From Emergomyces orientalis (lineage: Eukaryota; Ascomycota; Eurotiomycetes; Onygenales; Ajellomycetaceae): 64,000 bases of DNA. Shown piece after piece: positions 34,049 through 45,460 of the stretch. The position numbers and the translations under genes were made by a program. The notes beneath the pieces were generated by a model. The model had not been told where the DNA came from. It did not search any database and saw nothing but the letters and a program-made list of their open reading frames with translations. Numbering within the stretch: position 1 is the first letter of the stretch; every line of letters begins with the position of its first letter. The stretch spans positions 558,001 through 622,000 of the forward strand of contig MOWL01000045.1 in NCBI GenBank assembly GCA_002110485.1, read 5' to 3'.

Positions 34049-34583
34049 ATGAAATTTATCGGCGTCCTTTTTATCGCCCTAACCAGTCTCGCTCTCGCAG
34101 CCCCTGCAGAGAATAACATTTTCAAGCGAGTGAGACCGATTTCCCTTCCCCCTCCCCTTTCACCTGTTTCCAATCGTGGTTTTATCTATAATACCAAGCC
34201 CATGAAGCAACTGGAAGCACTAACCCAACAATTCCCGCCGTGGGACGAAACATCAATAGAATGTCTGTGGGGCCAACGATGGAAAGGTGTGTGCTAAAGA
34301 CGCCGACTGCGGGGCGATCCGGGGGTGTACCTGTAATGTAAGTTTACAGGGACGGGCTTTTATTATTGCATTGAGAAAAGGAAAGACAGCAGAAAAGACG
34401 CTCATGCGCTTTTTCCACCCTCCCATGCGCTCATTATGTGTGGTATATTGGCTGATCTTCTGGAAAAACGTGTACAAAACACAGCGACCCCTAGGACAAA
34501 TGGCAAGGCCCAAAGGCAATTGTGGCAAAGAACGATCCCCTGGCGATCTTGTTCGTGCCAGTCCTCCCCCCATAATCGTTTAG
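34049..34583 (+). CDS. Putative small secreted cysteine-rich (knottin-like) peptide
   Basis: Not recognised as a known gene. Exon 1 (34049-34129, 27 codons) encodes a signal peptide (MKFIGVLFIALTSLALA, then APA) and a short pro-segment ending in Lys-Arg, a Kex2-type site. A GTGAGA donor follows, and a 130-base intron ends in AATAG at 34259. Exon 2 (34260-34337) is read in phase 0 and has five Cys with spacing C-x7-C-x5-C-x5-C-x1-C. It ends at a canonical GTAAGT at 34338. A second intron ending at the ACACAG at 34484 keeps the frame, has a CTGAT branch-like site near 34452, and gives an exon to 34583 with a sixth Cys. The 3' exon is the weakest part of the model. The spacing resembles inhibitor-cystine-knot peptides. 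Without the first splice the frame stops at 34297 after a shorter, unconvincing tail. Confidence 0.5.
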
Positions 34584-35169
34584 GAACCGGCACATGCAGG
34601 GAACGGACGCACGGAGCTGAACCAAACCCACCCATGTGTATCTGGATGCACCTGTGAATGATGGATTGGTGTGGATGGAGGGGCGGATTCAAATATTATT
34701 TTGGTCGTTTTGAATGAACCTGGCGTATTCAAGAGTCATTACGTCGTTCACTTCATTTCTAATATCCAAGGGAAAAAAGGGAAAGGGAACTTCGGAGGTC
34801 GTGTCAATTACATCACCCTTCAGAACGGGGTTTAAGCCGGTTGACGGAATCAAAAGAGCTATAACCAGGGCAAAGGGGCTAATAATTGCCATTCATTTTA
34901 CTTGCCTTTTGAAATATTGCATGGGTTCTTCCGAAAAAGAGGGTTGTTTCATTCAATTTCCTGTCTTGTTCGGTTTTTTTTTTAATCCCCCCTTTTCCTT
35001 AGATCAACCCTATAATCTAATGCCTGGTACTGGGTAAGGTAAGGCGACAGCCCACGGGGATTACAGGATAAATTTTTTTGATGTGCTTCCCTCCCCTAAC
35101 GGGGGGTTGTTGTGAAAATGACTGAAATCTGAAAAATTGCCGTTCGTAGGGTATTAGAAATAACAAGCG

Positions 35170-35215
<46 letters not shown>

Positions 35216-36220
35216 TATAAAATGTTTATCCTAGTAAATAGCCCCCGAGAAGTCGACTATGAACTTTCCTCGAAGGTTAGGGATTGCAGGTTGAATCGAC
35301 ATGATCTCTTTGGTGTTCAGGATGGTTGGGCAAAACTGACAGAACGGATATATGGGATTATTTACCTGAATATTTGCCTTCCTTCCGGGTTTCTAATTTT
35401 TCACCTATTGACTCTAACAAAGTAGCCTGATAGTATGCGCTACTGGCATTTTCGGGCGGGGCTTTGGGAAGGAATATTTTGAAAATGCTAACTATATGTC
35501 CACGGACAGTTTTTGAAGTCTGGGCTAATACTATACTAATCTTGACTTAAATTTGGTACAAGGACGAATTTAGCCCCATGCCATCGTAACCAACCCAACG
35601 GCGAAATGTTCCCTTCCGCGGCTTCTTGAAGCACCAGCATACGAATAGGGTGTCCAGGGTTCACTCATACAAGGAGTAACGATTTGATGCAGGAGGTACG
35701 ATATCTGCTGCGCCGAAGAAATGCTGTGAAGGGGATACCTAGGTATTCAAGCGGGAGGCAGCCAGAACGAAGGGGGTAAATGGTTAGTTCAAGAGAGATC
35801 AGATATTTCATTCCATTCATATGATAAGTTCCAGGCAGTTTTCGGTTCCAAGTTGCATCTAAGGAGTCCGTGTATTTCATAGACTCTGTTTTGTACTGTA
35901 CAATGATGGTTGGCTGTTTCAAACAACCTGGCAGAGGTGAAGTTGCCTTAAGGTTGGTTTAAAGCAGCAGGAATTTAAGAGCAGTTTTCCCAGCTGGAGC
36001 TAGTTCATAACCAGCCACAATTCACCTTCCCGATGATGTAAGCATATATCTACATCTCGCGCTGCTTTTACGCTAATCTCACCTGCACAAAGCCACATCT
36101 CAAAAGCATCATCGGTAATCCCGAAGTCTGGCATCTCAACTTTTGAAGGCGTGGAAGGATTTTAATTAGCCGCATCTGCGTTGAACTCGCTCGAGTAGCT
36201 GCGTCTCTCAGCAGTTCAAC
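34584..36220. other. Gene-poor stretch with TG microsatellite
   Basis: No supported gene in 1.6 kb. It contains the TG repeat at 35170-35214 and several T-rich runs (for example 34975-34983). Frames at 34714-35037 and 35665-35922 are unremarkable. The last 0.2 kb is probably the promoter of the CCCH-RING gene. Confidence 0.5.
35170..35214. repeat. (TG)n microsatellite
   Basis: About 22 GT/TG units with one TATA-like interruption near the start, seen directly. A useful length-variable marker, with no function implied. Confidence 0.9.
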
Positions 36221-37576
36221 ATGGAGTCCGACCCGCAAACTGCCCGTGAACCACGCACCCGCCTCCCCCCAGGCCAAGTCGACTGCAAGTGGTGGAAGAG
36301 GGGCCATTGCTTCCGTGGTAACCAATGTTATTTCCGCCATGATGACGCTTTGGCCGGCGTAGACAAACTGCTCCCAAGTCAACCTGCAGCTGGCGCAACC
36401 GCAGCAAATACCCGTACCGAAGCAGTTGTAGCTGGTAGGTATTTGATATTCGCAGCTAATATGATTTTGGGTTTATATTTTATTTTTAAATATACTTAGC
36501 AAATTCTTCCTAGAATGATTCTTAATAAGCTGACATTTGACATTAAATTGATGCGAAAGGCCTTCCCGCTTCTTCTGAGTCCACCACAGGACAGGCTCCT
36601 CCTTCTACAGCTAATCCCCCTAATCCAGAGACCTCTGAGGAACAGTGTGGAATTTGCATGGAGGCCCCCACTATCTTCGGCTTGCTAGTCAATTGCGATC
36701 ACGTCTTTTGCCTTGGTAAGCAGTCACTCAGATATTGCTCTGTCCTTCCTCAATTTCAGGTGGTTAATTTGAGTAGACTGCATACGAAGCTGGCGCTCCT
36801 CTGTAGGGACTTCTGCGGAAGATGTGATCAATTCTGCCGATTCTCGTGTCCCAAGGAAAACAACCAAGACATGTCCGCTCTGCCGAACTAAAAGCGAATA
36901 TGTTGTTCCCAGTTCCGTTTTCCCAACCCCGCCCCGGACTACCACGGTTACTACTGGCGCTACCAGGGGTGAAACTGTCCATACGAATGACCCTATTGAA
37001 AACGCGAAGCCTAGTAGTTTGACTGGAGCAGGCAACCCGGCCAAGGTTAAAATCATTGATAGATACCTCGCGCGCTTGAAGGTTATTCTCTGTCGTTACT
37101 TTGAAGAGAGCATCCAACGATGGCGCGAGTTGCCTGTTATCGAGAACCCGGACCTAGTAGTCGGTGGTATTTTGCACCCAGCATTTTCGGGGGAGTGCCT
37201 CTTTGGTAACGAATGTCATTTCGCTCACATCCACCCTATCACCAAGGCTCCTTACATCTTTACCAGGAAGGAAATAACTTCGATGAAGCGCGCAAACCAT
37301 GCGAGGAGAGCCAGGGCCCTCCGCAGGGCAATTCACGGACAAGCACGACGCAGATTTGTTGTGAGAGAGGATCGCAGAGAATTGGATGGGATGCTTGAGA
37401 CTCTTAGTATCGAGCATGGCTACGAAAGTAGTGCCACGTCTGATTTCCCTTTCTCTTTAGAAGATGGTGGCACTGATACTATGATTGACGGCGGGTTCGT
37501 TTTCTATGATGTGGTGATTGGGAGTATACCGTGGCCTGCGGAAAGTGATGACGATGGAATTTTAGATTTTCTCTAA
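36221..37576 (+). CDS. Makorin-like CCCH/RING zinc-finger protein (putative E3 ligase)
   Basis: Three exons (36221-36434, 36560-36715, 36777-37576) join to 389 residues. An N-terminal CCCH finger (C22-x7-C30-x5-C36-x3-H40) suggests RNA binding. A C3HC4 RING follows: C101, C104, C117, H119, C122, C125, then CPLC after a linker. The second splice creates the run DCIRSWR that completes the RING core, a pattern shared with makorins (CIRxWR). Past residue 190 is a family-like region with ECLFGNECHFAH at about 263-274. This looks like a second CCCH finger whose first Cys is missing. The C-terminus is acidic. Makorins are ubiquitin ligases that bind RNA, so that role is inferred. The gene stands alone between long non-coding stretches. 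Confidence 0.75.
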
Positions 37577-40500
37577 CTCACTACAGCTTCTGGTCGTCAT
37601 TTGGTTGGTGATCTGACAGGTGGTTGTGTCTTTTTGTTGGTCTTTCTTTTCTCCCGGCGCAGTACATGACCTAGGATATCCATTTTATGGAGTTTCATTT
37701 TGCATTCTTACGTCATCTCTCAGCATGGAGTTCACTCTAGGGAATGGCACAGACCTACTAGTGTCAGGAGTTCGGTGACGCTTGTGGTCAGGCACATAGT
37801 TTTCTCCTTTTTATCTTGTTTCAATTGACATATTTTCTAATGAACGATAGCTGCACACACAATCGATGAGTATAGATCCAAAGTAATGATGATGTGTCCA
37901 AGGAGAGGGTAACTAGATTAACAAGTATATTAGTTAATGAGCATTAAAAAGACGGCATCGAAATATAATTTGATTCCTTGCGAATTTGATCTGCATCGTA
38001 AGCTTTCCTGCCTTTGTGTGTGGTGGACAACAGGCGGGTAGTTCCTTTTTAGGTTTCGCTATCGTTCTTATCGATAAGGGCGATGAAAGGCAAACAAGAG
38101 CCGACTTCCTTCGATCCCGGTTGAACATGGCTGGAGGCCAGTGCAAGGGGACTGTTCAGTCGGGAAGCGAATTCATGCGCATTGGAATGCCAAGTGGCCG
38201 TTGACTACTGAAAAAGAGTGCAAAGGAAGTGGATCAATTGACTTTACAATCTTGTGCACCTGCTACCCTTTGCATGTTTCACCTCAGCAGTCAACATTGC
38301 TTTAACTTCCATCTCCAATGATAATTTATGAGGATTTACAAATTTCATTAACGATAGACTGGGGTCTATACTAGAAATCGAGATCTAGTAGATCAAAACA
38401 ATTTCCCAACCGATATATTCCACGATTTTGGATCGCAGAAGTCGTGGTTTGCGGGCTGCAAACACTACTAATAGAATTGACCGGTTGCTCGAAATAAGTA
38501 ACTTTCGACAGAAGCAAGAGAAACGGCCCTTATGCTGGGAAACCTGTAAGGGCTTTGGCGAGGAATCTCTTTTGTCTGCCGTTAAACATAGTTAGCAGTC
38601 GGATTACAGTTTGCCCCTGGATGTTGAAAGAGTGTATTCTTATTGGACGAATTAGTGGTTCGAACGATGTGCCCAAAAACCACCTTAGTAGACCACCACT
38701 GAGGTGGTCTTAGTGGGGGGAGGGGACCGCGAGTACGGGTTTTCCATGGCTTTTATAACCATGAATATTCCACTAGCTATTATTACGAAATATGCCCATA
38801 TAACTAGAGGGTAAAAATGAATGAATCACAATACTAAAATATGAGATATTCCGGAATGGGAAAAATATACGGAGAGAACGATAATAGAGAGTGGGCGGTT
38901 TGGGTGGAATGCGCGAAGGAATCAGGATGGGATGTGGCGCCCGCGGCCGCCGCGCGGGCCGATTATTAATCAAGAGTTCTACAATTCTCCTTAATCTCTG
39001 ATTTAGTAATATTGTGGTATTGCTCTCATCATATACATTCCGCTTCTCGATGACAGGCTAAAAGAAGGCAGCTACTTTATAAGGCGAAGAAAAAGGAAGA
39101 TAAAGCTTCATAATACTAATCATAGGCCGGGCCAGCTCCACTCTTCATTCTCTCGAGAAGGCATGGCCAATCATCACGTGACCATATGTGTTTAGGTAAG
39201 CTTCCCTGCAGAGCAGCACCCCGCTCTCCATCACTTTCTACGTGAACTTTTTTAATGCCCTTCAGCTCACACAATCATACTTGCCTGTCTCATAAACACG
39301 AACACGCAATTAACGGAAGATGGGTTATTTGATAGTATAATACACGGCCATTTATCCATCTGCTTCCCCTCGCATAAAATTAGAGTATAAACATACAGAT
39401 GTTATGTACACACGGCTCGACCTTCTCCGATGCTCGGCCACATAGGATGCAAGAGTAGAATTGCCTCCTCAAAAAGTGATTGAGGATGATGCTGTGAGAC
39501 GGCCACTGTTCACGATCCTCGAGGGATTATTTCACCGCAAAACCGGCGCGATCGGTGAACGAGGAAACCAATTGTCAGGTATGTCCTACGGCCTGGGCTC
39601 CCACACCCCTGCTCGGTCTTTCTTTTTTCGCTGAAATCGTATATGAGCGATCTGCAGGTGGCTTGCAGCGCTATCCCTAGTGCTCTTGCATGCATTGATC
39701 TAAAACAAATTAAACGCATTGAACAGCCAGCTCTTATTGTGGTGTTAGCGATCCTTCGAAAAGTAGGCTGCGGGCCCACTCTCAAAGGGGTCGTAAATTC
39801 TCTTACGATTAGCAAGCTCCCTCTCGAGCTTCGGGAAGGCTCCGAGGTAGCATCCATGTCCCCGCTGTTGGGCGTACGCCGCTTCCCGCGTGGTTGCCCG
39901 GGCATCCACCCCACCGCACGTGATCTTCTGTATATATCTTAGCTAGCGAGCGCCCGATCATAATAGGATCTTCAACCTTCCCAACCGACACCCGCTGGGT
40001 GATACAAAAGGCGTGTTTTGAGATACAGTCAAGTTTAGTACCATGGTACCGTGAGCCATGTTCCTCTGGAAGGGCTCTCTTATTAGAATAAGGCCACTCA
40101 TGTGTGGAAAAATGATCGAGGCGTTTGCTCACACGGACTATTTCTTCACAAGAGGATTCTCCCAAGCTCCTCATAATGCCACCTTCTATTTCTATTTCTC
40201 ATGTAAGACTGCAGCCCCTTTTAACGTTCCACCCAAGCGGCGGTCTGTTGACAGGACCTCAAATAATCAATCTCAACGTTCTGTTGACATCGAACCCGAA
40301 GACAGAGACAATATCTCAGATTCTGGGGCTATGACAGAACCTTTGGCTCATGATGAATTGGGGAATTGTTGCTATCGGTATGAGGCGCAGTAAGGTTGAA
40401 GAGAGCCTTAAGTTCTATCATATCGGAGAAAAAGTATTGCAAAAGAAAAAATATGTTCGCCGTGTGCTCTATGTGGTGGAAACGTATATCCCGGACAATT

Positions 40501-41755
40501 GGCTCCCGGACAACGCGAGGCTCAAGTTGCGGAGACAGGAGGAAATACAACGAAGGAAGAAGAAGAAGAAGAAGGAGATGGAGCGAAAGAAATGTCTGAG
40601 CACACTATCGCAGCTTGTGCATATTCGCATATATATTGTTTTGTGTTTCTGCTCACGGCTGTTCCTTTCCAGGTTCCTCCTCGTCTTTCCCTTCGACTAT
40701 CAGGCTCCTCTGGTCGTAGGGATGTTGCTAGATTATTAAAACTGGATTTGGCATCTCTCCTGCCCACTAGCCAGTCCCTGCGTGGTGGTAGCCAGCATCC
40801 ATCTACACTTTCCCATTTTCTCAGCCCGCTAGTTGATTTCTGCATTCGGAGTTATGACAGCAAGGGCAGACGATCCCCTTGGATCGGCTGAACTCTTAAA
40901 CAAACCATGTTCAACGTTTTAATAACCACGTTCAATTGTATGCCCGGATCCGACGAGCATTGGTTGGGTAACAAGAATTTAATAACATCGTTGCTACAGA
41001 CAAACATCATCTAATTGAGCCGGAAAAACGGGGGCGCTTGGCATATTCGAAGGAGGATGCGAGGTAGCGTGATATCGGAGATAAGGGAGCTTGCTAGCTG
41101 GGCAGAAACCCATTGGTCACCGTATTCTCAAAAACCCTCTTATGCTGTGATGTGCGCCAAGTTCTGCTGCGCCCAACCGCACAAACATCCCCTGAGCCCA
41201 TTTTCCCTTTTCCAGCTGAATATACCTTCAAGCTATGTGCTCGGAAAGCCCAAACAGCGAATAAGCTTTTTCTATGCAGCCTTGACCCGCTTGAGGGTGA
41301 AATGAAATGCAAAGCGGAGAATGCCCTGAAAGGCGGAAGATCAGATGAATGCTACAAGAGCAATTGGAGGATTCTGAACGGTTCACTTTGACATCCTGCC
41401 ATATGACTCGGTTTGATCTTCGTTCCAAGTCGGAAATTAATTCTGAGTCGGAATTTAACCTTGTCAATGTTAACCATCACCCGGAATGTTCTCTCAGATT
41501 TCATAAAATAAGACCTTGCAGACCGCAATCGCTCTCTATGGACACCCCTAACCGTCAGATCTGACAGTTTGAACACTCCCCTTGTTAATGTAAGCAGCGA
41601 TGCATGGCTAGTTATGCACTCCTTTCATTAGTTATCAGCATTCTATTTACCCTATATACTTTTTTGTTTCTCTGTCTCTCTTTCCTACTTTTCTTCTTAA
41701 CACCTCAATAACAAGAAAGTCATCATCACAGCCCATCAATCTGATCTGATACATA
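37577..41755. other. 4.2 kb gene-poor stretch
   Basis: No gene can be supported. Short frames at 38773-38973 (-), 39510-40174 (both strands) and 40350-40891 (both strands) overlap and lack recognisable motifs. Notable sequence: an 8-base perfect hairpin at 38690-38710 and a small GC-rich island at 38936-38961 inside AT-rich DNA. The last about 120 bases, rich in T and C and then AACACCTCAATAACAAG, look like the P450 leader. Confidence 0.5.
38690..38710. repeat. Perfect hairpin, AGACCACC / GGTGGTCT
   Basis: An 8-base stem with a 5-base loop (ACTGA), seen directly, flanked by CCACCTTAGT on the left and TAGTGGGGGG on the right. It is intergenic and has no assigned role. It could be a remnant of a mobile-element end. 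Confidence 0.7.
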
Positions 41756-43839
41756 ATGAGCGTGGCATCTTCCCCAACAGCCTCCCCCTTCCTCATCCTC
41801 TGTGCGGCCTCAGTTCCCCTGCTGGTCTTCGCTCTCTACTCTAGATTAAAATACTACCGTTTCCATCAGTTTGCCCACCTCCCTCAGCCCCCGCCCGACC
41901 TCTTCTTCGGCCACCTCAAGGTAATCAACGAGACCATCGCTGAGGAACCCGGTAGACATCATGGTATGATACTCATGTTATATGGATATTCACATGGGAA
42001 ACAAGCCAAGTTCTGATCAATATCATCTATCCAATCTCTAGATCATGCCTTCTGGCAGCTCTTTAAGAGCACCCCTAGGAATGGCGGCATTGGTACATAC
42101 CCCCCCCCCCCCTTTCCCGCTCCCTTTGTCTCTCCCTCCTACTTACCACTTGATTGGTCCATAAAATAAGCCTTCTTCGACACCCGCCCCATCCAATACC
42201 CGTTAATCGTCATCGGCTCCCATGAGATTGCAGAACAGATCTCCAGAGCTAGCGCCACCTTTAAATATAGCGTTCCCAAATCTCCTACCACGCACATGAT
42301 GATACCCATCGTGGGTAGGACATCTATTGTTATCACAAATGATGAACCATGGAAGCATACCCGCAAGAAATTCAATGCCGCCTTTGCCCCCAGCAACCTG
42401 GTCACATTCATGCCAAAGATACTTGACAAAACGATGGAGTTCCTTGCCGTGCTGGATGGATACGTGGAATCAGAGGAGGAGTTTTGCTTGGCGGAACCAT
42501 GTATCCAGGTTACTTTTGATTTAATTGGTGAGTTTGGATTTTCAATATATATATGTTGCAGTGGATATATGGTTCAAAATATTTCCCAAAACTAAGCAAA
42601 CAAACTAGGCCTTGCGGCTCTCAACATTGATTTCAAGAGCATGCAAGGCCAGGATAAAGTGAGTGTCATTGTTCGAGCCTTCCGTTCGCTCATAGGCACC
42701 TTTCCCTCTTCGTTCGCTTTCGATAATTGGTTCACCAATTCAAAAGGCCGCTACCGCCGCATTGCACTAGTGAAAACACTCACAGCCTCCCTCACGTCCA
42801 TCGTGAAAGAGAAATTTGAAATAGCACACAACAACATAGGGCTCAACAGTAAAGTTATTGATCAAAGTGTCATGGCCTTAGGGTTGAGGCAAGTAGATGC
42901 TCTGACCCCACAAGTTTTGGAAGAATGTGTTGATGCTGTTAAATCCTTCCTCTTCGCCGGACATGATACTACAGCTGTCTTACTGCAATGGTCAATCTAT
43001 GAACTCTTTCGGACACCACGCGCTCTCGCGGCAATACGCAAGGAGCTAGATGAGGTTTTCGGCCCGGATGCGGACCCCAAATCTGTTGCAAAACAGTTAC
43101 TGGAGGATAGAAACAAGCTCCAAAAACTCCAGTACACATCTGCTGTCATTAAAGAGTCGCTGCGTCTGTATCCACCCGCGGGCTCAGCGCGCATGGTAGC
43201 CCCGGGAAGCGACTTCAGGCTCAATACCAAGAATGGGCCCTTGGATGTCGGCGGCATGGTTCTCTACATTTGTCATTATGCAGTGCACCGGGACCCCGCA
43301 GTATATGGTGAGACGGCCAATGTTTGGATACCTGAGCGGTGGCTGGGACAAACGAGCACTGCATCAGAAGACTATGCACCAAGCTCGGTGGATAAGGACA
43401 AGAGCTCATCAGCGGCCGGGGCAGAAGGTCATAAGATTCCTGCCACGGCGTGGAGGGCTTTTGAGCGCGGCCCGCGCAACTGCATCGGGCAGGAACTGGC
43501 TAATCTGGAGGCCAGAGTCATTCTCGCGATGGTGGCGAGGCGGTATGAGTTTACTAAAATGGGGATTGGGTCGTCGGCTTTGAAGGATGGCAAGCCTGTG
43601 CTCGATCAACACGGACAGTTTGAGGCAACGAAAGCGCTGTTTGGGGTGAGTTGCTATTTTCCCCCTCGTTTTTTGCCCCTCTTTTTTTTTTTTTTTTTTT
43701 TTTTTCACGCTCTCCTTTTGCTTTTAGTACACCATTACTACAGTTAATATTCCATACTAAGACGAATTCGCAGACCTATAATATTACCTCGAAACCGGTT
43801 GATGGAACCTTGATGACAATTAAATACGCATCAAATTGA
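41756..43839 (+). CDS. Cytochrome P450 monooxygenase
   Basis: Heme-thiolate oxygenase, likely anchored in the ER by the hydrophobic segment at residues 10-28. Five exons (41756-41963, 42042-42092, 42171-42527, 42609-43645, 43774-43839) join to 572 residues. All P450 landmarks are present: the I-helix AGHDTT near 321-326, the K-helix ExxR (KESLRLYPPAG) near 386, and the heme loop AFERGPRNCIGQELA with Cys at about 497. Exon 2 is only 51 bases. Intron 2 holds a 13-base C-run and intron 4 a 24-base T-run. The last 22 residues come from exon 5, since read-through of intron 4 would end in a low-complexity tail. The CYP family is not recognised with certainty and the substrate is unknown. No other secondary-metabolism gene lies beside it. 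Confidence 0.9.
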
Positions 43840-45460
43840 ATAAATAAGGACTCTGCAAGGTTTCCAATACTTTCCCTTCCATTTATGATTCAGTGGTTTT
43901 TTCATCTGACCGCGAGGGCCGTATTAGCACAATATCAGTTGTGGTATTAACTAGTCAGTTAGCCTGGAAGTACCAATCAATAACATCTCATACTAAATTG
44001 TATGCAATCTGATTTGTTGATACTTGGGCAGGTAGTTAGTTAAACTATGCCGCTGGTGCTGCTGGCGAGGTTTTAAGGCTCACGCCTAAGTCTTCTCTAG
44101 ACATACCTACATCTTCTACTGGTTTAGCGGAGGGTTGGCCAAGTAACTCACCGATGACATAAGAGAGCTGGGTCTCCGCCGATTCAAGTGCTGCTTCTGA
44201 ATGCCAGATTTCTGTTGACCGCTCTGCGTTTCTGGAGTTAGGTGCATTTGTAAATGACTTTGAGATAGCTTTCTTACTTCTACCCATCAATTTGTTGGAA
44301 CAATTTCTATTGCCTCGCTGTGTGATATCAATTCAAGAAGAGTAAGAGTGCTGGTGCTGAGGAGGAGGAGGAGGATCGCCGTCGCAGCGCAGCAAGAGCA
44401 AGGGCAAGAGTCGCTCGGTATCATTTCAGCCCTATGTGTTTTCCGTGCTTCAGATGCAGCGTCCACCGCTCCTCATGTGAACCATCCCCTCGTCAAGGCT
44501 CCTGAGCCTCATCCTCCAAAAAAAAATCTAGGAGTCGCGCCATCTGACGTTTACTCATGATATGGTCGTCTAGGTACCTTTAACGTAGTTAATTACAAAG
44601 AAGCACTATTCTTTCCAATTTCACCATTTTCTTCTTCAACCCTTTTCCTTCTAAATAGTGGTGAACAACTATCACTATACCGCAGATATCAATGGATATT
44701 TAAAGGTGCTGGAGGGGCGATTTTCTGTGAACCACTTGTATGGCTGCTGTCTACTGTCTGGTTTCTCTGTCGACCAATGTAGTTAATGTCCCCAGGCTAC
44801 AATTCAAACAAGATTTCACTAACTGACAAATCCCTGCGGAGCTTCCACCTTCAAGTTGAAAGTGATGAGGTGTCTCTCAGTCACAGTGCATGTGAGTGAT
44901 GGATGCTATTGGTTCAATGAACAGAAACAAAAGGGTTCTGAGCTCATCTATATTTCTCTCTGTGCAGGTTTGCTTCCTGCAGTAGAGCAAGGCGTTGCTG
45001 GGGGGAAGAAGAGGGTCACTCATTATTAGGTCTCAATCTGACATCATGGATTTGTAAATGCATACTGGAGCAATAGTTCACGCGCCGCTGTTATGTGTGT
45101 TGTTTTGTTGATGGAGCTGGCAAGTGATGCCCTCTCTAACTTAGGAATTAACTTTGACAAGCGCATGCCCAAGACTGGAAATATCCGTTCAAGAGTCTTT
45201 GCACCAAGACACTACGATTTGTATTGGGCCCGGATTACAGTACAATATCAGAAACATTCTTCCGTTACCTAGTAACCTGATCAACCCCACACTTCAACGT
45301 AACCTCATCTCATGGCGGCTGGAGAGCATCAGCCCTGGAAAACTCGAACTTCGACGTACGTATTGCGGAGATAATAACATCCTGGAGATATGGATTTATG
45401 AAATATTTATATAAGAAGTATTTTATTATCTTCTAAAACAGATATGAAATCACGGCAGAA
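43840..45460. other. Intergenic region between P450 and IST1-like gene
   Basis: No supported gene. A minus-strand frame at 44045-44290 (81 codons) is Ser/Ala/Glu-rich and unrecognised. The opposite strand at 44345-44400 has GAGGAGGAGG-type low complexity and AGAGCAAGGGCAAGAG repeats. A small or decayed gene here cannot be excluded. Confidence 0.4.

Noticed and set aside
38655..38680. GGTTCGAAC resembling a tRNA T-arm
   Set aside because: No acceptor, D or anticodon arms can be folded around it.
39510..40174. Frames of 99-134 codons on both strands
   Set aside because: Mutually overlapping, unrecognised and without splice or start context.
40350..40891. Lys/Arg-rich and mixed frames near 40.5 kb
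   Set aside because: A GAAGAAGAAG simple repeat explains the charged run; three overlapping frames cannot all be real.
44045..44290. 81-codon minus-strand frame downstream of the P450
   Set aside because: Plausible composition but no homology recognised and no supporting exon upstream; left as intergenic.
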